Shown one piece after another: positions 31,964-44,880 of a DNA stretch of 64,000 nucleotides. Source of the stretch: Arctopsyche grandis (taxonomy: Eukaryota; Arthropoda; Insecta; Trichoptera; Hydropsychidae). The notes under the pieces were generated by a model, which had not been told where the DNA came from, did not search any database, and was given only the letters and a program-made list of their open reading frames with translations. The stretch lies in contig NC_135358.1 of NCBI RefSeq assembly GCF_051622035.1, forward strand, positions 19,378,501 through 19,442,500. Direction: 5' to 3'. Position numbers and translations under genes: made by a program. How positions within the stretch are numbered: position 1 is the stretch's first letter; each line of letters starts with the position of its first letter.

Positions 31964-32530
31964 TTTCCTTCACAATTCGTCATGGGTATGGTCGGCTACG
32001 CTTCTCTTGACCACAGGAGGAGTGTTGCCCTCATCAAGTTCTTGTTTTCCATATTTAGAGGCTGTATCTCCTGTCCGTCTATCCTGGCTGAGTTGGGCCT
32101 TCATGCTCCAGAAAGTGTGATTTGGACCTGCCATCGTCCCCTTTTTCACACTCCTTTGGCTAGAACTGTGGCTTTTAGTTATTCTCTAATTCCTCGTGGC
32201 CTCCGTTTCTTAAATTCACTGGATGGTGCCATTGACATTTGTCACGTCTCTCTTCATTCTCTGCACCACTTCCTAAGTTATGGAAGTCGCGACCATTTAG
32301 AAAGGTTGAGTTAGTTTATTTAATTATGATTTTATTAAGAATTATTTTTTTCTATGTCATGTTTCATTTAATTATCTTTTCTTTACTTAATTTGTATATT
32401 TAATTTGTTTATTTAACTTTTATTTTTTCCATTTGTACTTCTTAATCTTTTTAGCACACTCGTCGCTTTGGAGTAATCTTTTAGACGAGTGTGCTTGATT
32501 AATTGATGTTGTAAAAAATAAAAATAAAAA
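31964..32530 (+). pseudogene. Jockey/CR1-like LINE 3' end: RT C-terminus plus 3'UTR hairpin
   Basis: From 31982, SLDHRRSVALIKFLFSIFRGCISCPSILAELGLHAPES..., then PLFHTPLARTVAFSYSLIPRGLRFLNSLDG, is the RT tail of jockey-group elements, with a stop at 32312. The 3'UTR contains an 11-bp hairpin (GCACACTCGTC at 32454-32464 with GACGAGTGTGC at 32484-32494) and ends in (TAAAAA)n. 5'-truncated; it inserted into the dispersed repeat copy at 31743-31962. Confidence 0.8.
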
Positions 32531-32650
32531 TATAAATTATAAGGTGAGTAATTTCGTATCATCATATGATCAAATCTTGGATATACTCGTAGAGTTGGAA
32601 ACTGCTCATTATCACCGTACCAATGTCATTTTCTAAAACATATGTACATA

Positions 32651-33792
32651 CAGTGGCGGACTGGCCATATCAGCGTACATGCCCGATGGCATGTGGGCCC
32701 CACTATCCGTTAGAAAATATGGGCCCTCAGTAAAATTAAATAACTATTTCACGTGTGTAAAAATTTATAGGATATTGCACTTTGGGACTTAGAGTTTGGG
32801 TATTTCAACAAAACAAATTTCTTAATATATACACAAACAACTAATACCTGCTTTAACAGCCCAAGGATCGGTTAACTTTTTTTATTAGGCTCGAAATGTA
32901 AGTTTCAACATTTGCGTGGGCCCTTTTACCGGGCCCATTTCCAACCTCAAGATTATGCATATACCAATACCTATGTAACAACTACCTACTGAAATAAAAA
33001 TGGGAATAAACAAATTTCCGTGAATAATATAAACTGAATTGCTTAAAACAAGTGTGATAGGACGATTCATCATCAACCAGCGATTTAAATTTACTTCATA
33101 CATACTTTTAAAATAACATTTGATTATACTTCGACGATATAGTAAGATTTAAATACACAATTTTAAACATTTTCCGAATATAAAATCTATTCCTAATCTA
33201 GACACATCCATGTATATAGAAACATAGGATAGGGGCCCCCTCTCCAAAATCCCGATTTTCGATTTACATTAATTGAAAATATAATGCATTTTTTGTTTTC
33301 AGGAACGTAATTTGGGGGGGCATCCGCCCCCCTAATTATTTTTTCAAAAATTAACTTATTTTTTTCATATTTTATATTTTCCATTTTAATTTCGATGTAA
33401 AAAAGCTTTTTTGAAAAAAAATTCAATTTGACCAATCTTTGCCTGCCCCCCTAAGAAAAAGCTGAAATGACGTCCCCGATTGTTTTCTACCGAAAGTAAA
33501 AGCCGCTTTTATGCCGCATTCTTTTATGATGCATTCTATTTACCTAGGACAGGGATTAAAACGAAATATACAGTGTAATTTATGGATCTATTTTGCTTTT
33601 GCCATTTTTTCTTGTACCTAAATTTGTTTATTCCCATTTTGGAAAATTTTATTTATTTTTTGGCCTTGATTTTTAGCGTGATGGAAAGAAGAAAATTTTG
33701 TTATATGGGGGGGGGGGGGACAATTTTTTTAACCCTGGGTGGGCCCCCTTTGACTCCTGGCATGCACTGATTTCAGTCTCAGTCCGCCACTG
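32651..33792 (+). mobile_element. Non-autonomous hAT element, copy 1, with 8-bp target duplication
   Basis: Termini are CAGTGGCGGACTGGCC and the inverse CAGTCCGCCACTG, flanked by TGTACATA on both sides (32643-32650 and 33793-33800). Subterminal GGGCCC words mark both ends. The interior is shared with 53714-55024 in opposite orientation. Only short, conserved-by-descent frames occur, with no transposase motif. Confidence 0.9.
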
Positions 33793-33800
33793 TGTACATA

Positions 33801-36113
33801 TATGTATGTATGTACATATGTATTCATTTGAATGTCCGTAAGCACGTTTTTAGTTTTCTACAATAATATACATACATAAATTCAAAGGGTAAACACAAAT
33901 AGTAAATAGTATAAATTTAAAATTAGAATAAATATAATCATCAGTGTGAAAAATTATAATGTGTGAAAAGTCGAGTTTTCGTGTTATATTTGTTTTTCGC
34001 GTCATTTGTGATTGAAGACGTCATATCGTGATATATCTGACAATTTTCGGCTATGAACCAAACCGAAATGTAGGACCTTTTCAAACTTAAGCGCGTTTTG
34101 TTCTTAGTAGTATGTACATACTGAGCGTACGCACGTACATACAAACGTACATATATGTAGATATGCGTACGTACGCTACAAATTCGTAGGACGACTGAGC
34201 GTACGTACATATTCAAGAAACTGAATTATTAAAGTTTGAAAAAAAATGTACATTCACATTTGTTCGACTTAAATTTTGGGATTTACTTTAAAATTGATAT
34301 TGTACTAAAATTATTGCATGTTATCCAGAAAACTATTCCCTTAAAATATTCAACTCGTCATACAAATTCAACAAAATTATTTTTTCCATAGATTGTTTAA
34401 AATCATAGACCCCTTTACTATAGAAATAAATGTTTTTATACATATAATGAATTTATGACTAATATGTATGTATTTACCTTGAGAAAAATTCGAAGAAATT
34501 CAAATACATATGTATTTATATAAGTATGTATAATGCACATACATATATGTATATATGTAAATACATATATAGTTAAAAGAAGAACATCATTATTATAAGT
34601 TTATCATTTTGGAATTTGTATTTTATTTATTAATGGTTCAAGGATGTTTTAAGCATCAAAACTCTAAATATGTTTTAAAAATAATTGTAAGCAATTTGCA
34701 ATTTACACTGGATATGAATTCTATTCATTTTTCAATTATATATAATTCCTAAATGTTTAATTTAATTTTGTTCCTCACATTAGTGACATCTACCAGCACT
34801 TTAAAGTGTTGTAAATTTTATCTAAGTTTTGAACCAATATGTAACAATATTGCTTTGAAATATTTCATATAGGGGAATTAGTTTAAATTTTCTAATGCTT
34901 GTATTAAAAATCAGAAAAAAACAAACTCATACTACATTTGTATGTAAATTTCCAAAAATGAAAAATATTTCCACCGAGAAATATATACAAAATGTATGTA
35001 TGTATATATTAAGATATATTCTAGTTTGTCCATATTTATGTACATAGCTAATTATTATGCTAATAATTAATTCTAATAAACCTTATTTGGAGTATTTATT
35101 TTAATTTAAAATTATTAACTATGAATGCAACCTTATTATATTTCACCCGTTAATGTAAGATTATATTTAAATACATATGAAAGAAAATCGGGTACCTAAT
35201 GAATTGCTATTAATGACCAACAATTGTGAATATCTTACACAATTATTGGTCATTTTTCACATGGTCACAATTATCGGTCATACCAATAATTGCGAATATT
35301 GTACATTCAAAATTGAGTACATTTATGAAGAATTTTTCGTGGGAAAAAATAGGTATACATTTATTTTATATTGGATATTTTTGGAATGTATGCATTCAAA
35401 TTAAATAATGAAATTAAAATTTTGTTTAAAATTTTTATTTATAAAACTTATAAAATCGATACATAACATTAGAGACTTAAGTACAAAACAATTGAGCTTA
35501 AAAATATTCGCTTGTCTTTCTTTTTTACAACCTATTCATTGCAAATTTATTGCAAATTTAAAATTTGCAATGAATAAATAAATAAATCTAATTCATTGCA
35601 AATTTATTTGATTGCACAATATTTTCGCTTTTTTTTCTTTTTCGCCTTGTTTTCATTTTAATTACACTATAGAACCTCATCAGAAGTCGCGTACAAAATT
35701 ACTATTCATCAACAATGGTTTTCACTCGTTTTTATTATACTTTTACTATGACTAGTTTACCTTACTATCCGGCATTACATTTAAATGTGCAAAACTTTAT
35801 AAAATGATATTTTCGACACTTCGAGAGGCTCCATCATTTCCGGAAAAAGTGAAACGCACCATCTCTTCACTCGTGGACAATTAATCGCCTTACGGTTATT
35901 ATTGACAAAGTTCAATACATAATATTGATAGAATAACACGACGATCTCGTATGACTATGAGTTAACGGTGAGTATAAAACTTAACTGTCTAAATGTAATT
36001 ATCGTTAACATTACAAAATAGTCTATCAAATTGGCAGACGATCAGAAATTTGTGACATAATCGAACGACATACCCAATCGATAGGCTTTCGGTTAGGCCA
36101 ATCGGCTCTCTGG
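33801..36113. other. AT-rich intergenic DNA
   Basis: Many TACATA-type palindromes (34090-34210, 34500-34560), the 35213-35310 repeat cluster and a CATTGCAAATTTATT inverted/direct cluster at 35535-35610. No gene seen. Confidence 0.5.
35213..35310. repeat. Cluster of direct and inverted ACCAAYAATTG copies
   Basis: ATGACCAACAATTGTG (35213) is inverted at CACAATTATTGGTCAT (35238-35253), with a 9-nt loop. Then CACAATTATCGGTCAT and ACCAATAATTGCGAATATTGTAC repeat the words again. Confidence 0.6.
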
Positions 36114-36854
36114 TCACGGGATTAGACTTTGGACATCCGTCGGCCTTTTGCTCTTCTCAATTACGTAGAAGGACTTGGGTTTTCCGTTCCCAGGAAAGTA
36201 CTTATGGAAGGACGAAGCCTTCTTCGGTTTCATCGGCACATAATACGTTGGCGTCTTTTTCGTGTGCTTCAGAGGCTTCAAAAAATCAGACTTTTGGATG
36301 TTAATAACGCTCTTGGACCACGTGGGTGTCTTTTGAATGTCGAACATGTCTCCATCGTCGTGCCTGGACATCTGCGACCTCGAGTGCAACTTTTGCCCTC
36401 CAGTCATCTTCTTCAACGTCGGTATGTTCCAGTGGTAGATCTTGCCCGGTTTGCCGTTTGATTTGAAACCAACTGGTAGTTTTCTACTATTATAATTCAC
36501 GGTGTTCTTCTCTGGTCTGGTGTGGGCGTAGTAGTAAGGATTTGGTGGCAGTTTGATCACGTACATCTTTGAGTCGTCCTCGTTATAGTGGTGTCTCGAT
36601 TCCACTGCCAGGCGCTTCCTACTGTGGCTAGAAGGTACATGCAGCCTCCTCATACCCAACTTGGTGAGGACTTCGTGGTTTGTCAGAGTATTTCTGGGAA
36701 GTTTCACCGTTTTAGAAACCTTCTCAGGAGCCGATCCTGATGTTGATTTCTTGATGGTGGCAGCTTCGGCAATAGTCGACCAAGCGAACAGGCAGCTCAC
36801 CAAGAACAAGCATCTGTAATAAACATAAAACGAATATATTAAAATCAATCTCAT
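36114..36854 (-). CDS. Secreted basic Lys/Tyr/Pro-rich insect protein of unknown function
   Basis: An uninterrupted frame of 246 codons ending in TGA at 36116-36114. It is rich in K, H, S, P and Y, with motifs such as MYVIKLPPNPYYY, GKIYHWNIPTLKKM, TPTYYVPMKPKK and GKPKSFYVIEK. The N-terminus holds a clear hydrophobic signal peptide (CLFLVSCLFAW..IAEAA), so it is predicted to be secreted; the mature part starts with a Ser/Lys-rich stretch and has no membrane segment. Codon usage and GC content are clearly higher than in the surroundings, as expected of a real exon. The start is uncertain. Either the ATG at 36854 is used, or TTTATTACAG just before the CLFLV segment (exon start near 36817) is a splice acceptor of phase 2. 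In that case a short first exon lies upstream; ATGGATAGTGCTGTCGAAAG|GTTAAC near 37127-37108 on the minus strand would fit the phase. I do not recognise the family. Extracellular matrix or cuticle is only a guess from composition. Confidence 0.75.
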   Translation of the reverse strand: MRLILIYSFYVYYRCLFLVSCLFAWSTIAEAATIKKSTSGSAPEKVSKTVKLPRNTLTNHEVLTKLGMRRLHVPSSHSRKRLAVESRHHYNEDDSKMYVIKLPPNPYYYAHTRPEKNTVNYNSRKLPVGFKSNGKPGKIYHWNIPTLKKMTGGQKLHSRSQMSRHDDGDMFDIQKTPTWSKSVINIQKSDFLKPLKHTKKTPTYYVPMKPKKASSFHKYFPGNGKPKSFYVIEKSKRPTDVQSLIP

Positions 36855-37364
36855 TTGAAACGGGAATCCAAAAATGAATATTAATATATGTATGCGAGAA
36901 AAAGGGACAAAATTTCTGTAACATCACTATTTTTAGAATTATGTTAATTGACACAAACCAAACACACTTATCAGAATTGCATTACGTGCATCTAATTCAA
37001 TGATGATGATAATATGGAGGCGGTGCTCATGCGTTCATGTTAGATGTATGCAAAAGCTCCGACAGGTAAGCTAAACTGCATTTGAAAGCTACTCATTAAC
37101 CCGGTTAACCTTTCGACAGCACTATCCATTAGTAATCCTCGGATAATTGACAACGACTCTAATGCGTCTAGTCGATGCGGTCAAGCAACGGTGAGAGCGA
37201 CTATGATGAGAATGGATCAGTGGCAGACTGGACAACTAGGAGGATTTTTAATTTTACAGTGTTGCACATTCCAATAGGGAATACGATTTGAAATCTTATA
37301 TTTAACACATAGAACGTTCGTTGTGTGTGTGTGGGTAATTCGATCTGATCGATTGTCGTTAAAT

Positions 37365-37440
37365 ATTCAAATAAATTTAATGAAAAAAAAACAACAAATG
37401 AATATTTACTATTATGTAGATTAGCCATGTTATATTGCTG
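37365..37440 (+). repeat. Dispersed repeat shared with 56515-56580
   Basis: TTCAAATAAATTTAATRAAAAAA, ACAAATGAATRTTTAYTATTA and TAGATTAGCCATGTT occur in both places. Class unknown. Confidence 0.6.
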
Positions 37441-38517
37441 GCAATTATTGAAGATTTTGCAGAGGAACTTTCAATATATGGAGAAATACCCAGCTTCACG
37501 ATTGTGTGTGATTCATATAGACGGTTGCAATGCGAGGGCGTGCCCTTTAAACGAGATAAGAGCGTCGTCTTCCTTCCGGATTGAATTATAATGTCGTTAA
37601 ATCGCCACCGACGCGCTATTAAATCGCGATCAATCAAAATGACAATTCCCACCAACCATTATGCAATTACGGCCGAGATGCACTTGATCGGATGCATCTC
37701 CGGCACCGGCAACCGGTTCGCCCTTGAATCTTCGCTGCGAAAGAAAATATGCTAAGATCGAAATGAAGGACACAAATTAATATAAAATTGGTTTAAATGC
37801 GGTTTTTGACAAGGCGTTTATATTTTTTTAATGCAGTTATCGATTCTTAATTGGAACCTTTTTTAATTCCGATGCTAGATCATTAATATGTGCACAGATT
37901 TTTTTTTCAAATTAATTGAAATAATTTCATTCACAAAAAAGTTCTCTCACCAGTCAACAAAGCCACTAAATAATTGTTCTTTTTCTTATTACAATCATAG
38001 TCCCTCTAAAGGACAAAACGTTTTTCATGTTGTTATAAATTATGAACAAAAATTTAGTAATGCTTAGAAATTATTATATGGTAATTTAATACTTTAAATT
38101 GGTCGGAGAATATTTGAAAGTCGAAGATTTCCTTATACTCACGCTTTACGTAGGAGATGCATAATATACATTTTCAAATGCAATGAGCGGAGATGACAGA
38201 AAATATGAAGGGACTAGCGGTCCCAAATATTCGTAAAATCAAGTACTCAAATATCAAATATGAAATTGGTAAAATATTAGAATTTATACAGCAACGGGAG
38301 AATCATGTTATTTTCTTGTAAAATAGTTCCATATTTATTTTATTTTTATTTTATTATTATAATAAATACATAAAAATTAAGAAATAATAATAATAATAAC
38401 ATATGAATGACCAATGTGACCTGACAGGTTGCCACAATGCGTCACACCAGTCTCACAAAAAAAACAATAACAAAGAAATGATGATCGCTTAGACATGGCT
38501 AAAATATTCCGGTGATT

Positions 38518-38697
38518 ATTCCGCAAAAAGCGATCTAGCGCAAGTCACTAAAATCTCCATCACGAGAAACCTGGCACCCAAAAACTCCATCAATCGACAG
38601 CTACACACGCGAAATATTATACTAACGAGAACTCCGAGTGCCAGATGTTCCGAGATCGAGATTTTAGTGAATTGCGCGAGATCGCTTTTTGCGTTAT
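38518..38697. mobile_element. ~180-bp palindromic MITE; partial copy at 10205-10345
   Basis: The ends TTATTCCGCAAAAAGCGATC and the inverse GATCGCTTTTTGCGTTATT enclose about 45 bp of inverted arm (GCGCAA.TCACTAAAATCTC). The middle (ACTCCATCAATCGACAGC.., TACTAACGA) also occurs in diverged form at 10205-10345. Confidence 0.6.
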
Positions 38698-39379
38698 TCT
38701 GATTTTTTTATTATTATCCTGTATTCTTGAACTTCAGCAAGTAAAAGTAGATCACTTGATGTAATGTAACAATCCATGTTCTCAATTTATAATTGGTATT
38801 TACGATTAGAAAATTTGACTTTTAATACAATATTGAAACATACAATAATAACATTCGAATAATTTTGTAAATAGAATTTATGTTTATTGAAAAAGGGTCG
38901 AATATACATACGTATGTATTCGAATATCGAATATTTAAGTGAGACCCACAGAAAGGACGCAGAGGAAATGTTGAATTATTTAGCAGGCGGAATAAGCTAT
39001 GTATTATATGTTGCTTATATATCTTTGATGCAGTTGAAGCTATGAAATTTTAGTACAGGTGAAATAAATTGAAGAAGAATATGTCCAGTATGAAATCCTA
39101 GCATGTAGGTATACATACATATATATTTACATAAAATGCCAATAACGATTGATATTAAAAAAATAAGTCAAAATCTCGAGGTCGAACTTTCGCATGATCA
39201 CAAAACTTCATCTATTGTTACTATGTAGTGTACATACATAAAATTTAGATGTAAATGTTAAAAGTGCTCATACATACATCCGTTATGCACACAACTTACA
39301 AAGCACTCCTTTTCATGCAACTCCCAACTGCAATTTGAATACCTATCTATCACGGTTTGTATAAGTTTACACAGAGATT

Positions 39380-39795
39380 CGCCGGTTATGGGTCAACCGC
39401 TTAGAAGGGCAATGTTGTTGTTCCGTATGCATTTTCCCGGCACGATGCATTCTCGAGAATGCACTGTTCGATCGGAACCGCCGATCTCTGACCTTATCTC
39501 GAGTCACCCAGATGCACTCTGTCCCATCACGCTACTCTGTACTTCGTATTTACAATTTATTGGTGCCGATTTGGAACTTGTCCATCCGTCAATCGCGGAG
39601 GCGTTTCGCCTCGTTCGTATCGAATCCATCTGTTTATCGACGTACCACCGCATGCATAATGCAATTCCGGCTGCAGTTCAGAGTTGCAGTTCATTCTCGG
39701 AATGTGTGATTTTACAAGACGTCCCGCTGAACGCGAATAATGCGCAATCTGCCATCGCTGACGTTTTACAGAGGTGCTCTGGGTACACCTGAGAT
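39380..39795 (+). other. GC-richer segment with an 18-bp palindrome; weak open frame
   Basis: A 134-codon frame (39388-39792) lies in sequence of clearly higher GC than the surroundings. It contains the perfect palindrome TGCATTCTCGAGAATGCA (39446-39463), whose TTCTCGAGAA core has the form of a heat-shock element. The peptide shows no domain I know. It may be a lone exon or conserved non-coding DNA. Confidence 0.3.
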
Positions 39796-40074
39796 TTATA
39801 TACTTGGATTCGTTTCGAGATTGATCCCATATACTATTGGCGCTCTGAGATTAAATAAATCGAATGGATTTATTAATTGAATTCCCGATTAATCTATTGA
39901 CAACTTCGAAATTCAAACAAAATAATTAGAATTGAAATTAGCAAACTATGTAGAACTACGCACATATGTATGTATGTGCGTACGTTCTAGGCTCTAGCTT
40001 TAGATTTATTACGGAAATTGACACTATAACTATGTAAATCAAAGCTTAGATTACTGGTTTAATTCAATTTGTAC

Positions 40075-40165
40075 AAGGTTTATATTAGTTTCATTACCAG
40101 TATATGGGTCGAGGATTCAAATCCCGGCTGAATTCGAATAATTGTTCGATTTATATACACTGCTG
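40075..40165 (+). mobile_element. Possible SINE piece with tRNA-like B box
   Basis: CCAGTATATGGGTCGAGGATTCAAATCCCGGCTG carries a good pol III B box (GGATTCAAATCC) in a tRNA T-arm-like setting, followed by unrelated AT-rich sequence. No complete tRNA fold or A box was found, so a SINE remnant is likelier than a tRNA gene. Confidence 0.35.
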
Positions 40166-41735
40166 ACAAGATCCGGATGGTTATCAAATCCAGATCTATG
40201 TACCATCTCGTGTTGGAGTTTGGTATTTTAGTTAACCACTTAATCGCCATAAGCACACTGGTGCGCGCTCTTTCGTGTTTAAAACTATGATTCTAAATCT
40301 AAACATCTAAAATCTAAATCTAGCCATCTAAAAATATCCTGTGATACTAATTAAATTGAAAAAAAAATATTTTTCCTTAGTTTGTAATACATATATTCAA
40401 AAGGTAGTGTCAAGGGTTGGTACTAAACACAAACATAAATAATCGATCGGATTCTAAAAACGTGTGGTGATTAAGTGGTTAACTTAATTGTTGTGATGGA
40501 TTCAATAAATTCGGCACCCCCCCCCTCTTCGTTTCTCATAAATTCATCGCAAATCCGAATTTGTGGAATGTGTTTAGTATTTATGTACAAGTTTAACCAA
40601 AAATGTCGCTTTGGGCCAACCAAAAAATTAAATATATAAAAAACAGTGGCGCGCCATGGAATCTCCCTATTTTTATCGCACAGCCTTACTCGCGTGTGCG
40701 AGAGCAGGATAAAAGGTGACTCGGTATGATATTCTACCTACTCACCTTGTGCGAAAAAAACGTAGAGATTTTCTGAGACATATGTATGTACATACATACA
40801 TAATCGCAAATATTACATATTATATACAAATATATTTATAACAAACCGCAAACATATAATGCTTGAAACAATCAGCAAGTTCAGACTTGTCGAATTTGCG
40901 TAGAGAGAGAGTGGATGCCGATTTTTAAGGAGCCGTCATAATTAATTAGAGATCAGGATTTTTTATAATAATAACAAGAGCAGCGATAGAGCCACTTATT
41001 ATCTTCGAGAAAGTCGAATAAATTTCGGATTCCGAGGATTCAATGTATCGAGAATTTAATGTAAAAGGAAAATTATTGTGAAGGCGACTTTTCTTGTGTT
41101 TTATTCTTTGAATCCAAACAGCATTATTAATTTTTAATGTTCATATTGCGAGCAAACATACAACGATAATATCGCTGCTTCAAGTGAATAGTCTCACCCA
41201 CGTTTGGTTGCAGCGAGCTCGTACATCGAAACGTTCGTTCCTGGAAATTGGGGCGGCTTGTTATAGCGGCGATTAAAACATCTGCGATCGGGATTAGCCG
41301 TTCGAATTCATCCGTATACAACGATCAATGTGTGCTCGTTTCGTATTGACATTCTCGATATGCATTACGGACATTGTTATATTTATTGTCGGATTGCGTT
41401 GACCCCGGTGTGGTTCGAGTAACGGGAAAGTGTGCGAGGTCACTACCGGGTTAAATAAAACGGCATTCGAAGTGCAAATATGATAATAGACTTGTGAACT
41501 AACATATTATGTGAGGAAACCTTTAAGACCAACACTAACTTCATTTTAGTAAAAACGACGCTTTAGCAGACAGTAAGCCGTTAAAATGTAGTATTATATA
41601 GTAGTTGATTAGTTACACAATACGGGTCTTATACTATACAGATTCGCCATTAACGTATGCAAATTTAAGATCTTACTTGGGAATTCGTTTACGCTAATAC
41701 GTATTGGGTATACCATATATGCACGGTTCAGGTGC

Positions 41736-41766
41736 TCATCATCATCATCATCATTATTATCATCTG
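41736..41766 (+). repeat. (CAT)n microsatellite
   Basis: CATCATCATCATCATCATTATTATCATC; the His-rich frame across it is an artefact of the repeat. Confidence 0.85.
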
Positions 41767-42097
41767 CCGTTAGATCGAACGGTTCGAACGAATCCGGCCG
41801 GGCAAAAAGCGAAGGTATCCCAACATTGCCGACAACAATCTGCAAGATCAACATTGCAAATTCCCAATGCCTTTCCCCTCACACCCTCAAACACATGCAC
41901 AAAGCGCCGTTTATTATTATCGTTATCGTTGGACGCCAAGAGGCACCCAAGAGGTCACAGAAGTTGATCGATTCGAACAACGGATCCATGGGAAAGTTTA
42001 TTCCTAATGCCAGTTTTCGATATTATCTAAGAAACATTGAAATGCGCATACTTTCAATTCTCAAACTGAAACAATACATTGTATATTTTACAATTAA

Positions 42098-42261
42098 AGG
42101 TTCATTTATACTAGCACAGCACAAGTCGGCACATAAACAGCAATACGAAAAATATTCTTTAGTACATTTTATATGGTCGCATTCATATGCTCCGTAATAT
42201 AATATGTACGTGGCGTGTCCGTAGCAGCAGTAACCGACACGATCTAGTAATATCAAACACC
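42098..42261. mobile_element. Diverged MITE related to the 1090-1274 type
   Basis: Starts TAAAGGTTCATTTATACTAGCACAGCAC, like the left end at 1087-1120, and shares a (G/A)AAAGTATTCTTT-type block. The right half is an imperfect inverse (GTGTCGGTTACTG.. read from the right end). The exact right end is uncertain. Confidence 0.5.
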
Positions 42262-44689
42262 AGTACATGTCAATTGCGCAATATTGCACTCTGTAATGTG
42301 TATGTGAGCCGATTTTGCCTTGCACTCGTCCAAAACAAGTACTAACGTGCCTAAAACGGGGGTGCTGTATAGTATGAATCGATGTAGTCTTTTCCGTGCA
42401 GTTCTATGCCAAGCTGTTGACGCGCAGTGCTGGATAATAACGGATCTTTACACGTAATATTGAACCAGCATTTCTGTGTTTATTTTATTGTCACGGCTCA
42501 AAAAAAAAGATTCTTAATTCAATTCAATAAAATTCATTGATTTGATAAATAGGAATAAAGGTTAAGAAAAAGTATTTAAACCACTTCCATGGAAAACATG
42601 GAAGCAATAAAAAGCCCTAGAATTCCTGAAAACTCAAATTTAATCCATTCTCCCCTCCTCAGTACATACATACATGTAAGTTGCATTAAACATGGCTGAT
42701 AAAATGATTATTTTTAATCAGGTTAAAAACAATCATAAAGTATCATTCCCCACACTCCGCATATAATTGTTTCCCAGAGGTCCAAAAGGGGTGTGACCAT
42801 ATGGCCAGAAGTTGAGGAACAAGACTCATTTTATTGTTGCATAATTGAGTGATTAGTTGATGCACTGTAATTTGATAGCTATGAGCTTAAATTGCGCATA
42901 CGGACACGATTTATTATTTACATGCATTGTGCAATAATTTCGTGAGTCACATCGCTTCCTTTGTATGTATGTATGTATATATTTAATGCACACTTTTCAA
43001 AATATGCCAAGATGCACCCACACAAAATTTTATAAAGTATGAAATATTTATGAGGAAGATTCATGTTCATACATATTACCAACGCGAATGCTGGTGGTGA
43101 TTACTATCGAGTCGCGACGAGAGGTTCCAATGTTAAGTTTACTCGTATATATTATTTTTATTTTTATTCAATAAATAGTATCATTGAAAGTGTTCTATTG
43201 AGGAACATTACATTTTACTTTTATTATTATGTAATAAAAAAGTAACCTTATTCAAACTAATCGAACGCCCCTCGACGAAGCCTCAATTCGCCGCAGGCCA
43301 AATGCTTTTAAAATTACTGTATTTAGTCGGACATTAGGGCTCAGTTTGGGTCCGACAATTTATTTTACTCTTTCGGTGTAACGAGAGTTGAGTGCTTTCG
43401 TTAAACGTTGATAGTACTTAATATTACACATAAACAATGCAAGGATGCACTTGCGTCACAAAAATACCAAAACGTTTCATGTTAAGGAAAAGTTACAGAA
43501 AAATATCCCTTACAAAAAAGAGAAGCTTCAAATATTATACGATTTATTATTCCATAAATTCCAAATATAATGATGGAATCAACAACGGTAATTATAACCA
43601 CTTAATAAGACGAGCTTCCAATTCAACAAAGTGGAACAAACATTTACAATGCCAATTCGAATCGATGCACCCAATATGGAGCTTACATGATGTGCCGTAG
43701 CCTCAGGTGAAATTCAATTTAACAGGTACATATATTATTATTCGATCAATTTCAGTCCAACGTGAAAATTGATTTATGGCGGCTTGACGCCATTTTATGT
43801 CGTATTAATATAAAGTCTATTAAGGCAAAAGAAGCCGACGAAATTGGTCTTGAATTGCCGTTAACGAGTCGGCCGATGGCAGCCGCCGAGGGGTTGTATT
43901 TCTATCTTAAACGATTAGATCTTAGGGTTTTTTGCTTTCGTTATGATTATAACGAACTAATAATTGGTATTTAGACGAGGCCATTAACGCGATCCGAATA
44001 CCTGGCAACTCAGAGAGGACTCGAAGAGGCCTTGAGGCCCTCCCGCATAATTGTGTACTTCAACGTATGCAGTGTGATCTCTGCAAGTCCGTAAAATTGA
44101 AGGCCAATGTCGTAAAATTGAAATGTAGCTAACACCGAATAACGTATTTTACATATATCCAAATAATAACTTTCTTAAATCTAGGGAAAGATAAAACCCA
44201 AAAACTCATTTTTATGCAATCTTGAATATGTTTTTCTTTTTTATGCACTCTGTGTGCATGTATTAAACATTAAACTTACACTGCATGACGAGGCATGTGG
44301 GCGTGAAAAATTACAACCCCAAGGCAATCATAAATCTCAACTACCACGGGTGAGAATAGGTAGTATCTTGGAAAGGCACGAGAACTCGGAATAAAAGCAT
44401 CTGATAAGAAGACGAATCACTTTCAACCAAAAAAAAAAAATTAACACACCGTGTATGTATGTACGTATGTATATCAGACTACGAATAGTGTCACTGTGGG
44501 GAAATGAGAAAACATGCACACAATTTGCCATAATCACGTGAGGTCGATTGCCAAGAAGACTAACTGATGCAGTTAACACAAATTACATTCCTGGGCAAGA
44601 GTATCAGCACACTTATTATCATACCACTCGAAAAATATACGTACATTATTATACGTGCCCATGTAGAAGTGTAGACATAGAGAGAGATA
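42262..44689. other. Intergenic DNA without a recognised gene
   Basis: Includes GC-richer stretches (43250-43420 and 43760-44060) that could be conserved non-coding or regulatory DNA; a 70-codon frame at 43762 has no recognisable product. Confidence 0.4.
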
Positions 44690-44880
44690 CGCGGCACATG
44701 TTTTTTAGATAGCAATGCACATGTAAAAAAGACTGGCACGCCTGATCTATGCTATGGCATCCAGGCCAAAAATCCTTGTATTGACATAAGTTTGACTTAA
44801 AACGATGATTCTCATATCTGAAGAAACGTAGGAGGAACTTGCCAAAAAATACCCCTGCGGAGCGAGACATATTTTTTCAT
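44690..44880. repeat. Dispersed repeat shared with 53405-53620
   Basis: Both share GCGGCACRTGTTTTT..TTAGATA, CTTGTATTGACATA and CATATYTGAARAAAYGTARGAGRAACTTG in the same order. The copies are diverged. No coding sequence and no clear termini. Confidence 0.5.

Larger units (their letters stand above)
39796..42097. other. Intergenic DNA without a recognised gene
   Basis: Holds the SINE-like piece at 40075-40165, paired TTAACCACTTAATCGCCATAAG-type words, and moderately GC-rich stretches near 41150-41440. No protein-like frame. Confidence 0.4.

Noticed and set aside
40105..40130. tRNA gene at the GGATTCAAATCC motif
   Set aside because: Only a T-arm/B-box-like part exists; no acceptor, D or anticodon arms could be folded upstream.
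41704..41967. His-rich 87-codon frame
   Set aside because: The His run is a (CAT)n microsatellite; the rest shows no protein character.
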